This document shows positions 51,819-61,347 of a stretch of DNA of 64,000 bases, in pieces (positions within the stretch are counted from its first letter, which is position 1; every line of letters starts with the position of its first letter). Below the pieces are notes generated by a model, which saw nothing but the letters and a program-made list of their open reading frames with translations, made no database searches and was not told the DNA's origin. Made by a program: the position numbers and the translations under genes. The DNA is from Bacteroidota bacterium (GTDB taxonomy: Bacteria; Bacteroidota; Bacteroidia; Chitinophagales; Chitinophagaceae), in NCBI GenBank assembly GCA_016868815.1, contig VGFQ01000009.1, forward strand, positions 21,811 through 85,810. Direction: 5' to 3'.

Positions 51819-53015
51819 ATGACCATTGGATTGATCCGTGAAGATAAAGTGCCGGCTGACAATCGAGTCGCCCTCACCCCGGCACAGTGTAAATGGATTC
51901 ATGAGCAGTTTTCTGGCCTCAAAATCCTGGTGGAGCCCTCTGCACACCGATGTTTTCACGACAGGGAATATACATCGGCAGGTGCCCGCCTGGAAGAGGA
52001 TCTTTCAGAGTGCGATGTACTCATCGGCATCAAAGAAATACCCATCGAAAAACTCATTCCCGGCAAAACCTATCTTTTCTTTTCGCATACCTGCAAACAG
52101 CAGCCCCATAATCGAACACTCTTCAAGTCCATCCTTGAAAAAAATATCACACTAATTGACTTCGAATGCCTTGAACATTCCGACGCCACCCGCATCATAG
52201 GCTTCGGATTCTTCGCTGGCATCGTCGGGGCACATAATGGCATCATGGCCTACGGTCACCGTACAGGAGGCTACCACCTCGGCAGGGTATATCGCCAACG
52301 CAGCTTCCGCGAATTGATACACACTTACTTCGGTTTGAAACTGCCCAATATCAAGATCGTCGTCACCGGCTCAGGGCGCGTCGCACATGGTGTACTGGAA
52401 GTCATGAACCTCATGGGTATCCGAGAAGTAGAGTCCGACGACTTTCTCTCCCGAGCGTTTGAATACCCAGTGTATGTACAACTCAAAGGCTCTGACCTCT
52501 ATCGGCATACTGCTAATGGAGGATATAGCCGTTCTCATTTTCACGAGCATCCCGAAGCATATACTTCCCTATTCCCGGCCTATGCCCGCCAGGCAGACAT
52601 TCTCATGAATGGCATCTACTGGGAAAAACGCATCCCAAGACTTTTCGAGGCTGGCCAGATATTTGAGCCGGATTTCCGCATCCGAACCATCTCAGACATC
52701 ACCGATGATGCCTATGGCTCTGTCCCGATCAATCAGGGTGATCAGACCATCGAAGACCCGGTCTATGGAGTCAACATACATACAGGTATCAAAACGGCGC
52801 CCTATCTCGCAGATTCTATCGATGTACTCGCCGTCGGCAATCTCCCTAACGAACTTCCCCGGGATGCCTCCCGGTATTTTGGGGAGCAATTGATCAAGCA
52901 CGTACTGCCCGGACTTCTCATACCCGAAGATCCCGTCATACAACGCGCCACCCTCGTTAGGCAAGGTCGCCTCACCCCACTGTTTGCTTATCTGCACGAG
53001 TACGCCTACATGTGA
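51819..53015 (+). CDS. Saccharopine-dehydrogenase (Lys1)/alanine-dehydrogenase-like oxidoreductase
   Basis: A 398-aa NAD-dependent oxidoreductase with the AlaDH/PNT N-terminal domain. IGLIREDKVPADNRVALTPA is the typical opening. CDVLIGIKEIPIEKLIPGKT followed by YLFFSHTCKQQPHN resembles the lysine-forming saccharopine dehydrogenase group (AKxFKxxxxFFSHTxKxQxxN). The Rossmann loop is IKIVVTGSGRVAHGVLEVMN. SDITDDAYGSVP and YGVNIHTGIKTAPYLADSID lie in the C-terminal half. Bacteroidota carry Lys1-like proteins of uncertain role; a link to lysine breakdown is possible but not shown by neighbours. Confidence 0.7.
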   Translation: MTIGLIREDKVPADNRVALTPAQCKWIHEQFSGLKILVEPSAHRCFHDREYTSAGARLEEDLSECDVLIGIKEIPIEKLIPGKTYLFFSHTCKQQPHNRTLFKSILEKNITLIDFECLEHSDATRIIGFGFFAGIVGAHNGIMAYGHRTGGYHLGRVYRQRSFRELIHTYFGLKLPNIKIVVTGSGRVAHGVLEVMNLMGIREVESDDFLSRAFEYPVYVQLKGSDLYRHTANGGYSRSHFHEHPEAYTSLFPAYARQADILMNGIYWEKRIPRLFEAGQIFEPDFRIRTISDITDDAYGSVPINQGDQTIEDPVYGVNIHTGIKTAPYLADSIDVLAVGNLPNELPRDASRYFGEQLIKHVLPGLLIPEDPVIQRATLVRQGRLTPLFAYLHEYAYM

Positions 53016-53055
53016 AAGCCCCTCTATATTCATCTTGACTGAAGCAATCAGATTT

Positions 53056-53745
53056 TCATCTCGACAGGTAATACTCCGAAAGAATTTGACCAGGCTCATC
53101 GATGAAAAGCTCTTCTTCCTGCGAAATCCCTTGCCATCCTCGCGACATGCATAGGATCTGACGCATCGGCCGCTGGCTGCGCCGGTGGCAGACAAGTACC
53201 CGTCTTTCCGTCTCGAACCCAAAGCTCTGGAGCCTAGCTTCGAAAACCTTTGATTTGTCCATAGGCAGGAGGATGCTACATTGTCCTTGCTGACTGGACA
53301 AGCGGCCAATGGCAGCAGCCAGACCATCTAGGTTCAGAGAAGTGCTATGCATCGCATCATTCATTCGGCGATCTGCCCGGAGCAGTGACCTCTCATAAAA
53401 CGGTGGATTTGAAATGATGCAGTCGAATCGGACGCCAGGCTCCCATCTGACGACATCTCCTTCGTAGAGTTCTAGCCTATCCCACCAAGGGGAGGCATTG
53501 AGATTTTCCCTACACTCAGACGCTGCGTCAAGATCGATCTCAATGCCGTCGATGGGGCATCCATGTTTCTGTGCGAGCATGAGCATTAGTAAGCCAGTAC
53601 CCGCACCGATGTCGAGCATTCGTTCTGCCTTCATGGCCTTTGCAGCATACCAGGCACCGAAGAGACATGCCTCGCTGGTGACCTTCATAGCATTCCTCGC
53701 CTGATGGATACGGAATTGTTGAAAATCAAAAAAGTCGTTGGCCAT
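53056..53745 (-). CDS. trmN6: tRNA1(Val) (adenine37-N6)-methyltransferase-like
   Basis: A 229-aa class I methyltransferase of the YfiC/TrmN6 type. FFDFQQFRIHQARNAMKVTS followed by EACLFGAWY is the conserved N-terminus. Motif I is MLDIGAGTGLLMLMLAQKHG. The base-methylating NPPF motif is in FDCIISNPPFYERSLL. ATG 53745 is chosen; ATG 53760 (MVKASM) would overlap the tsaD stop as ATGGTAA and is also possible. It is the last gene of the minus-strand run YitT remnant, MacB-type permease, tsaD, trmN6. Its target would be tRNA-Val A37, by family. Confidence 0.82.
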   Translation of the reverse strand: MANDFFDFQQFRIHQARNAMKVTSEACLFGAWYAAKAMKAERMLDIGAGTGLLMLMLAQKHGCPIDGIEIDLDAASECRENLNASPWWDRLELYEGDVVRWEPGVRFDCIISNPPFYERSLLRADRRMNDAMHSTSLNLDGLAAAIGRLSSQQGQCSILLPMDKSKVFEARLQSFGFETERRVLVCHRRSQRPMRQILCMSRGWQGISQEEELFIDEPGQILSEYYLSR

Positions 53746-53753
53746 AGACGCCT

Positions 53754-54764
53754 TTACCATTGAGCGCGGGCAGAAGCGGTGGCATGCAAATCGCTGAAAG
53801 AACCTGCCAGAAAATGATAGTGGCCTGTCAATGCAATCATGGCTGCATTGTCTGTACAAAAAGACAGGTTGGGAACGAACGGGCGGGCATGCAACTCTTC
53901 GCAAAGGTTCGAAAAGCCAGCTCGGAGTTCATGGTTGGCAGCCACTCCTCCTGCCAGACAGAGGTCTTGGATGCCGGTCTCTAATGCTGCGATGCGAAAC
54001 TTTTTCAATAGGATACTGATTAGACGGTGCTGGATGGATGCACACAGGTCGCTCAGATGCTTTTCCACGAAGTCAGGATCCTTACGTATCTGTTCCTGCA
54101 GGAAGTATAGGATGGATGTCTTGACCCCGCTGAAGCTGAAGTCCAGCCCGGGAATCTGTGGCTCGGCAAAGACAAAGCGCTGCGGATTGCCATCGGTAGC
54201 ATGACGGTCGACTAAAGGGCCGCCAGGGTAGGGGAGGCCCAGCAGTTTGGCAGATTTGTCAAATGCCTCCCCCACAGCATCATCCAGTGTTTCCCCCAAT
54301 ATATCCATCTCCAGCGGCGAACGGCAGCATACAATCTGTGTGTGCCCCCCGCTCACCGTAAGACAAAGGAACGGGAAGGAAGGCCTGGGCTCCTCTATAA
54401 GGTTCGATATCACATGCGCTTGCATGTGGTGAACAGCGATCAATGGTCGGTCCAGCGCTAAGGCCAGCGACTTCGCAAACCCGGAACCGACCAGCAAAGA
54501 GCCGATCAGTCCTGGCGCTTCGGTGAATGCAATGGCATCTATGTCTGGTAGTTCTCGGTTCGCTGTCTGCAGCGCCTCCATCATGACCGGAACCATGTGC
54601 TGTAAATGAGCCCTACTCGCCAACTCTGGTACCACTCCTCCATACCGGCGATGTACGTCCTGGGAAGCAACGACATTCGAAAGGATGAGGCCCCCACTAC
54701 AGATGGCCACACTCGTCTCGTCGCAGGAACTCTCAATGCCCAATATCGTTGGCGATGAATGCAT
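53754..54764 (-). CDS. tsaD: tRNA N6-adenosine threonylcarbamoyltransferase
   Basis: A 336-aa Kae1/TsaD protein that attaches threonylcarbamoyl to A37 of ANN-reading tRNAs, working with TsaB and TsaE. TILGIESSCDETSVAICSGG begins the protein, so the start is ATG 54764; the 129 extra codons of the track ORF are antisense shadow of the permease gene. The metal ligands are in VHHMQAHVISN (HxxxH). TVSGGHTQIV, GETLDDAVGEAFDKSAKLLG and LDFSFSGVKTSI are signatures. VPNLSFCTDNAAMIALTGHY ends the ATP site. It is 17 bp after the permease gene and overlaps or abuts trmN6. Confidence 0.95.
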   Translation of the reverse strand: MHSSPTILGIESSCDETSVAICSGGLILSNVVASQDVHRRYGGVVPELASRAHLQHMVPVMMEALQTANRELPDIDAIAFTEAPGLIGSLLVGSGFAKSLALALDRPLIAVHHMQAHVISNLIEEPRPSFPFLCLTVSGGHTQIVCCRSPLEMDILGETLDDAVGEAFDKSAKLLGLPYPGGPLVDRHATDGNPQRFVFAEPQIPGLDFSFSGVKTSILYFLQEQIRKDPDFVEKHLSDLCASIQHRLISILLKKFRIAALETGIQDLCLAGGVAANHELRAGFSNLCEELHARPFVPNLSFCTDNAAMIALTGHYHFLAGSFSDLHATASARAQW

Positions 54765-54781
54765 CAATCTTGAACTGATCC

Positions 54782-56032
54782 TTATTTCGATCGAATCGCG
54801 ACCACAGGGTCCATCCTTGCCGCGATGGCCGCCGGGATGATGCCCGCAAGGATTCCAATTCCCAGGCAGATGCCAAAGGCAATCCCCAGGTTCTGCATGG
54901 AAACATAAATAGGGAAGTTGAATACGCGGGAGAAGACCGCTGCCAGTGAAATCACCAATCCCAGCCCGATCAGTCCTCCGATGATGCAGATGAAGCTGCT
55001 CTCTAGTAAAAACTCCATGAGGATCGTCCGGCGCTTCGCGCCAATGGCCTTTTTCAGACCAATAAAGGGCGTCCGCTCTCGGACTGTGACAAACATGATA
55101 TTGGCAATGCCGAAAGCCCCGACAATGAGTGATAGTAAACCAATTAGCCATCCGCCCAGGTTCACGCTGGCGAAGATGTTATCCACGGCATTGCTTAAGT
55201 CTGAGACAGCATTTAATTCAAAGTTGTCTTCTTCGGTCGGGCCAATCCGCCGGATAGACCGCATCGCACCTCTCAGCTCGCCTTTCAGGTCATCGGCCGA
55301 GATGTTGGCCGGCCCGGCTACGATGATCTTTGGATTGTTGTAGCGTTCTTCAAACATCTGCTGCATGAAGGCATAGGAGAGCACCACGCTGTTGTCAAAA
55401 TCCCATCCGCTGATCAGCCCTTTGCCTTGCTTTCTCACCACACCAGCTACCCGGCCCTTCCGACCCTTTAGCTTTACCTCCTGGCCCACCGCCTTCTCTG
55501 GGTTGTCAAAAAGCTTCTCTGCGATGTCGTATCCCAGGATGATGTTCGCGCTGCCCAATGCAAAGTCCGAGGCACTCAGATACCTTCCGTATTGAATCTC
55601 CATAGGCTGTATATCATCAAACTCCTCCGTGATGCCGTGGAAGTTGAGCCCATCAATATTTGTATTGCCAAATTCTACCATCCCCTGCGAAGACATGTTG
55701 AAGGCGACTTTGATATCTGACCCCACCTTTTGCTTCACCATCCGCGCCTCCGTCATCCGGCACGAGGGGCGGTTCAGATATTTCCACCACGGATAGTCTC
55801 CATCACCGCCACCATATCTCCATTTGTCAATATAGATCGTATTGCTGCCGAGCGATTTGATGCCGTCCTGCACATTCTTCTCCAGGCTGCTAACCGCTGA
55901 AAGCACACCAATGATGCAGAAGATCCCGATGGTGACCCCGAAGAGCGACAAAAACGTGCGGAGCTTATTTTTGTGTAACTCCTGCATCGCCAGCTTGAGG
56001 GAATTCCCAAGTATTTGTAAGGTTTTTCTCAT
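54782..56032 (-). CDS. MacB/FtsX-type ABC transporter permease
   Basis: A 416-aa permease with the MacB layout: one TM helix near the N-terminus (LRTFLSLFGVTIGIFCIIGV), a large periplasmic MacB_PCD domain (about residues 45-290), and three C-terminal TM helices (WLIGLLSLIVGAFGIANIMF, FICIIGGLIGLGLVISLAAV and LGIAFGICLGIGILAGIIPA). VRERTPFIGLKKAIGAKRR is the FtsX cytoplasmic coupling loop. The ATPase partner and adaptor are not in the window. It lies 33 bp after the YitT remnant and 17 bp before tsaD. Confidence 0.85.
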   Translation of the reverse strand: MRKTLQILGNSLKLAMQELHKNKLRTFLSLFGVTIGIFCIIGVLSAVSSLEKNVQDGIKSLGSNTIYIDKWRYGGGDGDYPWWKYLNRPSCRMTEARMVKQKVGSDIKVAFNMSSQGMVEFGNTNIDGLNFHGITEEFDDIQPMEIQYGRYLSASDFALGSANIILGYDIAEKLFDNPEKAVGQEVKLKGRKGRVAGVVRKQGKGLISGWDFDNSVVLSYAFMQQMFEERYNNPKIIVAGPANISADDLKGELRGAMRSIRRIGPTEEDNFELNAVSDLSNAVDNIFASVNLGGWLIGLLSLIVGAFGIANIMFVTVRERTPFIGLKKAIGAKRRTILMEFLLESSFICIIGGLIGLGLVISLAAVFSRVFNFPIYVSMQNLGIAFGICLGIGILAGIIPAAIAARMDPVVAIRSK

Positions 56033-56065
56033 ATGATTCCAATCATGGGTAATTCAATAAAAAGC

Positions 56066-56425
56066 TCATTTTTTAATCATACCACCTTTCGTATCCTTTA
56101 TGCTGTACATCAACACAAAGGCATTAAGGTCGGTGGTCTGGATCTCTGACTGCAGTATTGATACTTCCAGCCTTGTGATCACCGTGAAGATGATCTCCAG
56201 GTCGCTCGTAGTATGCCCTCGTTTCCCATATTCCCTCGTGCCTTTGTACAAAGTTATGCCCCTTCCGATTTTCTCAACGATCATTTCAGCCACTTTCTGG
56301 CTTTTGGGTGTGATGATGGTCACGCCGGTGTACTCTTCGATGCCCTCAATGATGGATTCCACCGTCTTGGAGGCAGACAGGTAGATGAGCACTGAATAAA
56401 GAGCCGTCTCAACCCCCAGCTGCAA
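56066..56425 (-). pseudogene. C-terminal remnant of a YitT-family membrane protein (DUF2179 domain)
   Basis: The 119-aa frame starts with TTG and reads LGVETALYSVLIYLSASKTV, then GVTIITPKSQKVAEMIVEKI, GRGITLYKGTREYGKRGHTT and NAFVLMYSIKDTKGGM. This is the last membrane segment and DUF2179 domain of YitT/DUF161 proteins, which normally have five or six TM helices before it and about 290 aa. An in-frame stop lies about 20 codons upstream, and prfC begins 84 bp away on the other strand, so the N-terminal half is absent. It may be a truncated gene or a free-standing domain. Its reading frame is otherwise intact. Confidence 0.6.
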
Positions 56426-56491
56426 GGCCTGCCGCGAACCTCTGTCCTGCGAAGGTAACCCTTTGCCTCATTGGGTAGCGCTGGATTGGCG

Positions 56492-56499
56492 TACATTTG
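56492..56499 (+). promoter_or_regulatory. TAnnTTTG -7 box (TACATTTG) upstream of prfC
   Basis: Exact consensus match 9 nt before ATG 56509. It supports that ATG over the track start at 56497, which would overlap the box. Confidence 0.55.
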
Positions 56500-56508
56500 C
56501 GGCGGAAT

Positions 56509-58095
56509 ATGAAATTCGACACAGAAATACAAAAGCGTAGGACCTTTGCCATCATCTCCCATCCGGACGCAGGAAAGACAACCCTCACCGAGAAGTTCCT
56601 GCTCTTTGGAGGTGCCATACAGACGGCTGGTGCCGTGAAAAGTAATAAGATCAAGAAGCACGCAACCAGCGACTTCATGGAAATCGAACGTCAGCGCGGA
56701 ATCAGTGTGGCCACCTCCGTCATGAGCTTCGAATACCGCCACATGCTCGTCAACCTGCTCGATACCCCTGGCCATAAAGACTTTGCGGAAGACACCTACC
56801 GTACGCTGACGGCCGTCGACTCCGTCATACTTGTTGTCGACTGCGTCAAAGGCGTAGAGGAGCAGACGCGCAGACTCATGGAGGTATGCCGCATGCGCGA
56901 TACACCCGTCATCGTCTTCATCAATAAACTCGATCGCGACGGAAAAGCACCTTTCGACCTCCTAGACGAAATCGAAAAGGAATTGTCCATACACCTTCAC
57001 CCCCTCACTTGGCCGATCGGTATGGGGAAAGACTTCAAAGGTGTCTATAACTTATACGACCAGAGCCTGCTGCTCTTTCATGCCAATCAAAAAGCCACAG
57101 AGGAAGACATCTTACCCATACAACATCTCCAAGACGCCACCCTGTCTAGCGTATTGGGTGAAAGGGATGCCTCTATGCTCGCAGAAGAAGCGGGCCTTAT
57201 CGAAGGGGTCTATGGCGCGTTTGAGGCTGTGCCATACCTGGCCGGAAAGACAGCTCCAGTCTTCTTCGGCAGCGCCATCAATAACTTTGGTGTCAAAGAA
57301 TTACTGGATACCTTCATCCGCATTGCCCCTGAGCCCAGAGGCAGGGAGACAACGGCGCGCCCAGTAGAGGCAGATGAGGATAAATTTAGCGGTTTTATCT
57401 TCAAAATACATGCAAACCTCGACCCGAAACACCGGGACCGCATCGCATTCCTGCGGGTATGCTCTGGACGTTTTGAACGCAATCGCTTCTATCACCACGT
57501 GCGCCTCGACAAAGAGGTACGCTTTAGCAACCCATATACTTTTTTAGCACGCGACAAAGACGTTATACAGGAAGCTTTCCCCGGAGATGTCATAGGACTC
57601 TTCGACACCGGAAATTTTAAGATTGGTGACACCCTCACGGAAGGTGAAGAATTCTATTTCACTGGTATCCCTAGCTTCTCCCCAGAGATTTTCAAAGAAG
57701 TCATCAACAAAGATCCTATGAGGACCAAGCAGCTGGAGAAAGGTCTGCTTCAGCTGACAGACGAAGGCGTAGCACAACTCTTTACCCAACACAACGGGAA
57801 CCGCAAAATCATTGGCTGCGTGGGCGACCTCCAGTTTGAAGTCATCCAATACCGACTACTACAGGAATATGGAGCCTCCGTGCAATTCAACTCCCTACCT
57901 TTCTATAAAGCCTGCTGGATTACTTCTGAGCATACTGCCAAACTGGAGGAGTTCATACGCTTCAAGTCGGGCAACGTCGTACAAGATAAAGACGAGCACC
58001 TGGTCTATCTGGCGCAGAGTGAGTGGTACCTGAATACCGAACGGAACAACCATCCCGACATCCAGTTTCATTTTACCTCAGAAATACACAAATGA
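56509..58095 (+). CDS. prfC: Peptide chain release factor 3
   Basis: A 528-aa translational GTPase that recycles RF1/RF2 from the ribosome. The start is ATG 56509 ([20 protein letters not shown]). G1 is [10 protein letters not shown], switch I contains [15 protein letters not shown]3 is [18 protein letters not shown], and G4 is [20 protein letters not shown]. Domain II/III blocks [20 protein letters not shown] and [20 protein letters not shown] are characteristic of RF3 and not EF-G. It is divergent from the YitT remnant and convergent with purB. Confidence 0.96.
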   Translation: MKFDTEIQKRRTFAIISHPDAGKTTLTEKFLLFGGAIQTAGAVKSNKIKKHATSDFMEIERQRGISVATSVMSFEYRHMLVNLLDTPGHKDFAEDTYRTLTAVDSVILVVDCVKGVEEQTRRLMEVCRMRDTPVIVFINKLDRDGKAPFDLLDEIEKELSIHLHPLTWPIGMGKDFKGVYNLYDQSLLLFHANQKATEEDILPIQHLQDATLSSVLGERDASMLAEEAGLIEGVYGAFEAVPYLAGKTAPVFFGSAINNFGVKELLDTFIRIAPEPRGRETTARPVEADEDKFSGFIFKIHANLDPKHRDRIAFLRVCSGRFERNRFYHHVRLDKEVRFSNPYTFLARDKDVIQEAFPGDVIGLFDTGNFKIGDTLTEGEEFYFTGIPSFSPEIFKEVINKDPMRTKQLEKGLLQLTDEGVAQLFTQHNGNRKIIGCVGDLQFEVIQYRLLQEYGASVQFNSLPFYKACWITSEHTAKLEEFIRFKSGNVVQDKDEHLVYLAQSEWYLNTERNNHPDIQFHFTSEIHK

Positions 58096-58120
58096 GGCAT
58101 GTGTGCGAGAGGCTGCTGGA

Positions 58121-59461
58121 TCAGGGCAGGACGCCTGTATAATTGAATGGAGTCACCGCCTTCAGCTCTTTCTTCACTGAAGATTTTATGTCGAGCTTGT
58201 CAATAAATCCATGCAGGGCTTCACGGCTGACGCCGGATTTGCCACGGGTCAACTCCTTCAAGGACTCGTAAGGATTGGGGTAACCTTCCCGGCGAAGGAT
58301 CGTCTGGATGGCCTCAGAGATAACGGCCCAATTGGCATCCAGGTCGCGTCGGATAGCTTCATCATTTAATACCAGCTTGCCGAGACCTTTCTCCAACGAA
58401 CGGATGGAAAGGATGGTATGTGCAAAGGGGATTCCCAGGTTTCTGAGTACTGTAGAGTCTGTCAGGTCGCGCTGCAGTCGGGAGATGGGAAGCTTCTCCG
58501 AGAGATGTCCGAAGAGGGCATTGGCAAGGCCGAGGTTGCCCTCGGCATTTTCGAAGTCGATTGGATTGACTTTATGCGGCATGGCAGATGAGCCGACTTC
58601 GCCCTTCCGCGTGACCTGCCTGAAATACTCGAAAGAAATATACATCCATGCATCTCGGCATAGGTCGGTTAGGATCGTATTGATGCGGCGCATGCTATCG
58701 AAATGCGCTGCCAGGTCATCGTAATGCTCGATCTGGGTTGTATGCTGTTGTCTCTGCAACCCCAGCCGGGAAGCACAGAACCGGTCCGCAAACTTTGGCC
58801 AATTGACCTTGGGATAGGCCACCACATGGGCATTGAAGTTTCCGGTGGCCCCTCCAAACTTGCAGGAATAGGGGATATGTTGCAGCTGGGCAATCTGGGC
58901 ATCTAGGCGCTCTACAAAAACCATCCATTCCTTACCCATCCGCGTGGGGGAGGCCGGCTGGCCATGCGTACGTGCCAGCATCGGAATATTCATCCAGCTA
59001 TCTGCCATGCGGTGAAGCATCAGGCAGAGACTAGTGACCGCTGGCAGGTATTCATGCTCTAGGGCATCCCTCCACATCATCGGAATGGCAGTATTGTTGA
59101 TATCCTGCGAGGTCAAGCCAAAATGCACGAATTCCCTCAGATGCCCCAGCCGCAATGCCTCAAGTTCTTTTTTGATATAATACTCCACGGCCTTCACATC
59201 ATGGTTCGTGGCTTTTTCGAGTTCCTTCACCTCCTGGGCTTTTTCGGGTGTCAGTTCTTCATAAAGCGACCGGAGGCAGCGCTTCTCGGATGGCTTTAGA
59301 GAGAAAATTTTCAGACCTGAAAGCGCAATCAGGTACTCCACCTCGGAGATGATCCGGTAACGAATTAAGGCATACTCTGAAAAATAGCGGGCCAGATGCG
59401 ACAGATGACTCCGGTATCTTCCATCTGTTGGCGATAGGGCGGTGATCGAGCTCAGGTCCAT
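58121..59461 (-). CDS. purB: Adenylosuccinate lyase
   Basis: A 446-aa fumarase-superfamily enzyme acting twice in purine synthesis (SAICAR to AICAR; adenylosuccinate to AMP). LSPTDGRYRSHLSHLARYFS is the N-terminus. TNHDVKAVEYYIKKEL and FVHFGLTSQDINNTAIPMM contain active-site residues. TRMGKEW-type RTHGQPASPTRMGKEWMVFV follows. The signature loop is GSSAMPHKVNPIDFENAEGN. The long form and sequence resemble the E. coli-type PurB. It is divergent from mqnA, with 107 bp between starts. Confidence 0.95.
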   Translation of the reverse strand: MDLSSITALSPTDGRYRSHLSHLARYFSEYALIRYRIISEVEYLIALSGLKIFSLKPSEKRCLRSLYEELTPEKAQEVKELEKATNHDVKAVEYYIKKELEALRLGHLREFVHFGLTSQDINNTAIPMMWRDALEHEYLPAVTSLCLMLHRMADSWMNIPMLARTHGQPASPTRMGKEWMVFVERLDAQIAQLQHIPYSCKFGGATGNFNAHVVAYPKVNWPKFADRFCASRLGLQRQQHTTQIEHYDDLAAHFDSMRRINTILTDLCRDAWMYISFEYFRQVTRKGEVGSSAMPHKVNPIDFENAEGNLGLANALFGHLSEKLPISRLQRDLTDSTVLRNLGIPFAHTILSIRSLEKGLGKLVLNDEAIRRDLDANWAVISEAIQTILRREGYPNPYESLKELTRGKSGVSREALHGFIDKLDIKSSVKKELKAVTPFNYTGVLP

Positions 59462-59537
59462 GTAGGAGTATTACCTTTTTTCGAAATATCCTTCCAAGCG
59501 ATGCCGGATGTCATGAACTGGATCCGACCGATTGCCG

Positions 59538-59545
59538 TAGGTTTG
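59538..59545 (+). promoter_or_regulatory. TAnnTTTG -7 box (TAGGTTTG) upstream of mqnA
   Basis: Exact consensus match 23 nt before the TTG start of mqnA. Confidence 0.45.
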
Positions 59546-59568
59546 CGCTCAAAATTACAGCAAAGCCC

Positions 59569-60354
59569 TTGGAAACAGAAATACGCATCGGCGCGGTGAG
59601 CTACCTCAACACGCTACCGCTCCTACAGGGTCTCAGAAAGCATGGTGCCATGAAAAAGATGGTGTTGACGACAGACTATCCTGCCCGTATCGCTGAAGAC
59701 CTTTTGCTCGGACGCATCGACATCGGACTGGTACCGGTCGCCGTCATCCCCCGCCTCGACACCCCCCAGATGATCTCAGAATACTGCATCGGCTGCAATG
59801 GTCCCGTCGCTTCTGTTGCCATCTTCAGCGAATGCCCCATCGATGAGTTGACCTGCGTGTGGATGGACTACCAGTCGCGTACCTCCGTCACCTTGGCACG
59901 CATCCTGCTGCGTGATTACTGGAAAGTATCACCCGAGATACGGGTCGCCCACGATGATAGCTACCTGGTGGACATCCAGGGCACCATCGGGGGGCTGGTC
60001 ATCGGAGACAGGGCTTTTCTACAGGCCCAGCGCTCCTCTTATGCCTACGACCTTGGAGACGCCTGGAAAAAACACACAGGCTTGCCATTCGTATTCGCCA
60101 CCTGGATAGCCAACCGACCCATCGATGCTGCTTTCATTTCCCACTTTAACGATGCCAATGCCCGCGGACTGGAAGACCTGGATACCATCATCCGTGAAAT
60201 CCCGCAACAGCCCTATCCGCTGAAAAAGTATTTTACGGAAAACATCCAGTACATCTTTGACGAAGGGAAAAATAAGGGACTGCAGGAATTCATGCGATTA
60301 TTAGCTGCCACTGACCTTCAGTACCAAAGGCGGGCTTCCACGGATGAGAGATAA
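59569..60354 (+). CDS. mqnA: Chorismate dehydratase MqnA (futalosine menaquinone pathway)
   Basis: A 261-aa periplasmic-binding-protein-fold enzyme that makes 3-enolpyruvyl-benzoate from chorismate, the first step of futalosine-route menaquinone synthesis. IRIGAVSYLNTLPLLQGLRK is the standard N-terminus. DYPARIAEDLLLGRIDIGLV and the MqnA-type block VWMDYQSRTSVTLARILLRD follow, then IGDRAFLQ and GLPFVFATWIANRP. It starts with TTG. The other mqn genes are not in the window. The last 37 bp overlap the convergent GT2 gene. Confidence 0.9.
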   Translation: METEIRIGAVSYLNTLPLLQGLRKHGAMKKMVLTTDYPARIAEDLLLGRIDIGLVPVAVIPRLDTPQMISEYCIGCNGPVASVAIFSECPIDELTCVWMDYQSRTSVTLARILLRDYWKVSPEIRVAHDDSYLVDIQGTIGGLVIGDRAFLQAQRSSYAYDLGDAWKKHTGLPFVFATWIANRPIDAAFISHFNDANARGLEDLDTIIREIPQQPYPLKKYFTENIQYIFDEGKNKGLQEFMRLLAATDLQYQRRASTDER

Positions 60355-61271
60355 GCGCGCGTGGCCTTTCCGATAGGGCGGCGGGTCTCCTGCAATGGAA
60401 TAGTGCAAATCTTCCTCCATCCTGCAATAAAGCCTGGCAGATGCAATCGGGAGGTTCGAAGAAATGCTAAAGACCACATCAACGCTGTACTGACAAAATA
60501 TCGTACGGGGAGGTAACGCCAGGCTACCTTCGACTTGTTCACCCACATCATCTGCAGCTTGTCGGATGCCGGCGCCCGCCCTAGGGGCGACTCCTTATGC
60601 AGCATCATAATATCGGCACAGTAGGAGATCGAGTATCCAGCATCCAGCAGCCGGTACGAGAGGTCGTATTCTTCCATTCCGTAGAAAAAATCCTCTGGGT
60701 ATAGTCCCACCCGGTCAAGGGATGTACGCAAGATGGCATGTGCGCCTCCCGCAAAATAGTAGGTTTCAAATGCCTCCAAATCCCTTCGTTCAGCGATATG
60801 TTTATGTGGAAATGCACTCAACTGCAACGTCCGGGTGGATGCATACAAGACCTTGAAAGACACGACGGCCCTAGGCCACTGTGGCCTGCCACGATCAAAT
60901 TCCTTCAAGAGCAGCAACAGACAGTCACGGTTGAGCATCTCCGCATCATCGTCGATCATGATCAGGATAGCTGCTCTTCCCTGCCGAATGGCAAAATTTC
61001 GTCCCCTGGAAACTCCTAGATTCTCCTCCGCAAGGAAGTAGCAGAAAGGAATATGGTTGGCTTCTTTCATAAACTGTTCGACTTCGGCGTAGTCGGCAGT
61101 AGAGCAGTTGTTGACAACAATCACTTCCTCCAGCAAGTCAGAAGCCTGATCAAGCTGCGCAATATTCTTTGCCAAGGCAAGCATGTCCGCAGGACGGTTG
61201 TACGTGATAATGACAAAGCTGAGCGGCTTCACAAAATCGATGCTAAAAGTTCTGTTCTGGGTGTTCTGCAC
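60318..61271 (-). CDS. Family 2 glycosyltransferase
   Basis: A 317-aa GT2 enzyme. LSFVIITYNRPADMLALAKN is the first strand; EEVIVVNNCSTADYAEVEQF follows. The nucleotide/metal DxD site appears as ILIMIDDDAEML. VGLYPEDFFYGMEEYDLSYR is the acceptor-side motif (ED/EEYD). The C-terminal part has amphipathic, basic helices that may bind the membrane. It probably acts in surface polysaccharide or LPS assembly with the next two minus-strand genes. The sugar donor is unknown. The 76-bp gap before it contains no clear signal. Confidence 0.85.
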   Translation of the reverse strand: MQNTQNRTFSIDFVKPLSFVIITYNRPADMLALAKNIAQLDQASDLLEEVIVVNNCSTADYAEVEQFMKEANHIPFCYFLAEENLGVSRGRNFAIRQGRAAILIMIDDDAEMLNRDCLLLLLKEFDRGRPQWPRAVVSFKVLYASTRTLQLSAFPHKHIAERRDLEAFETYYFAGGAHAILRTSLDRVGLYPEDFFYGMEEYDLSYRLLDAGYSISYCADIMMLHKESPLGRAPASDKLQMMWVNKSKVAWRYLPVRYFVSTALMWSLAFLRTSRLHLPGFIAGWRKICTIPLQETRRPIGKATRAYLSSVEARLWY

Positions 61272-61347
61272 TCAAGGTAGCGTGTACCCGAGACTTTGGC
61301 GAAAATACGCAGCGCAAAGACAACACCTGTACCTCGCAGCGAAATGC

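Noticed and set aside
54765-55151. 129-codon upstream extension of tsaD in the ORF track
   Set aside because: It lies inside the MacB-type permease gene in another frame, and the TsaD N-terminus starts clearly at MHSSPTILGIESSCDET.
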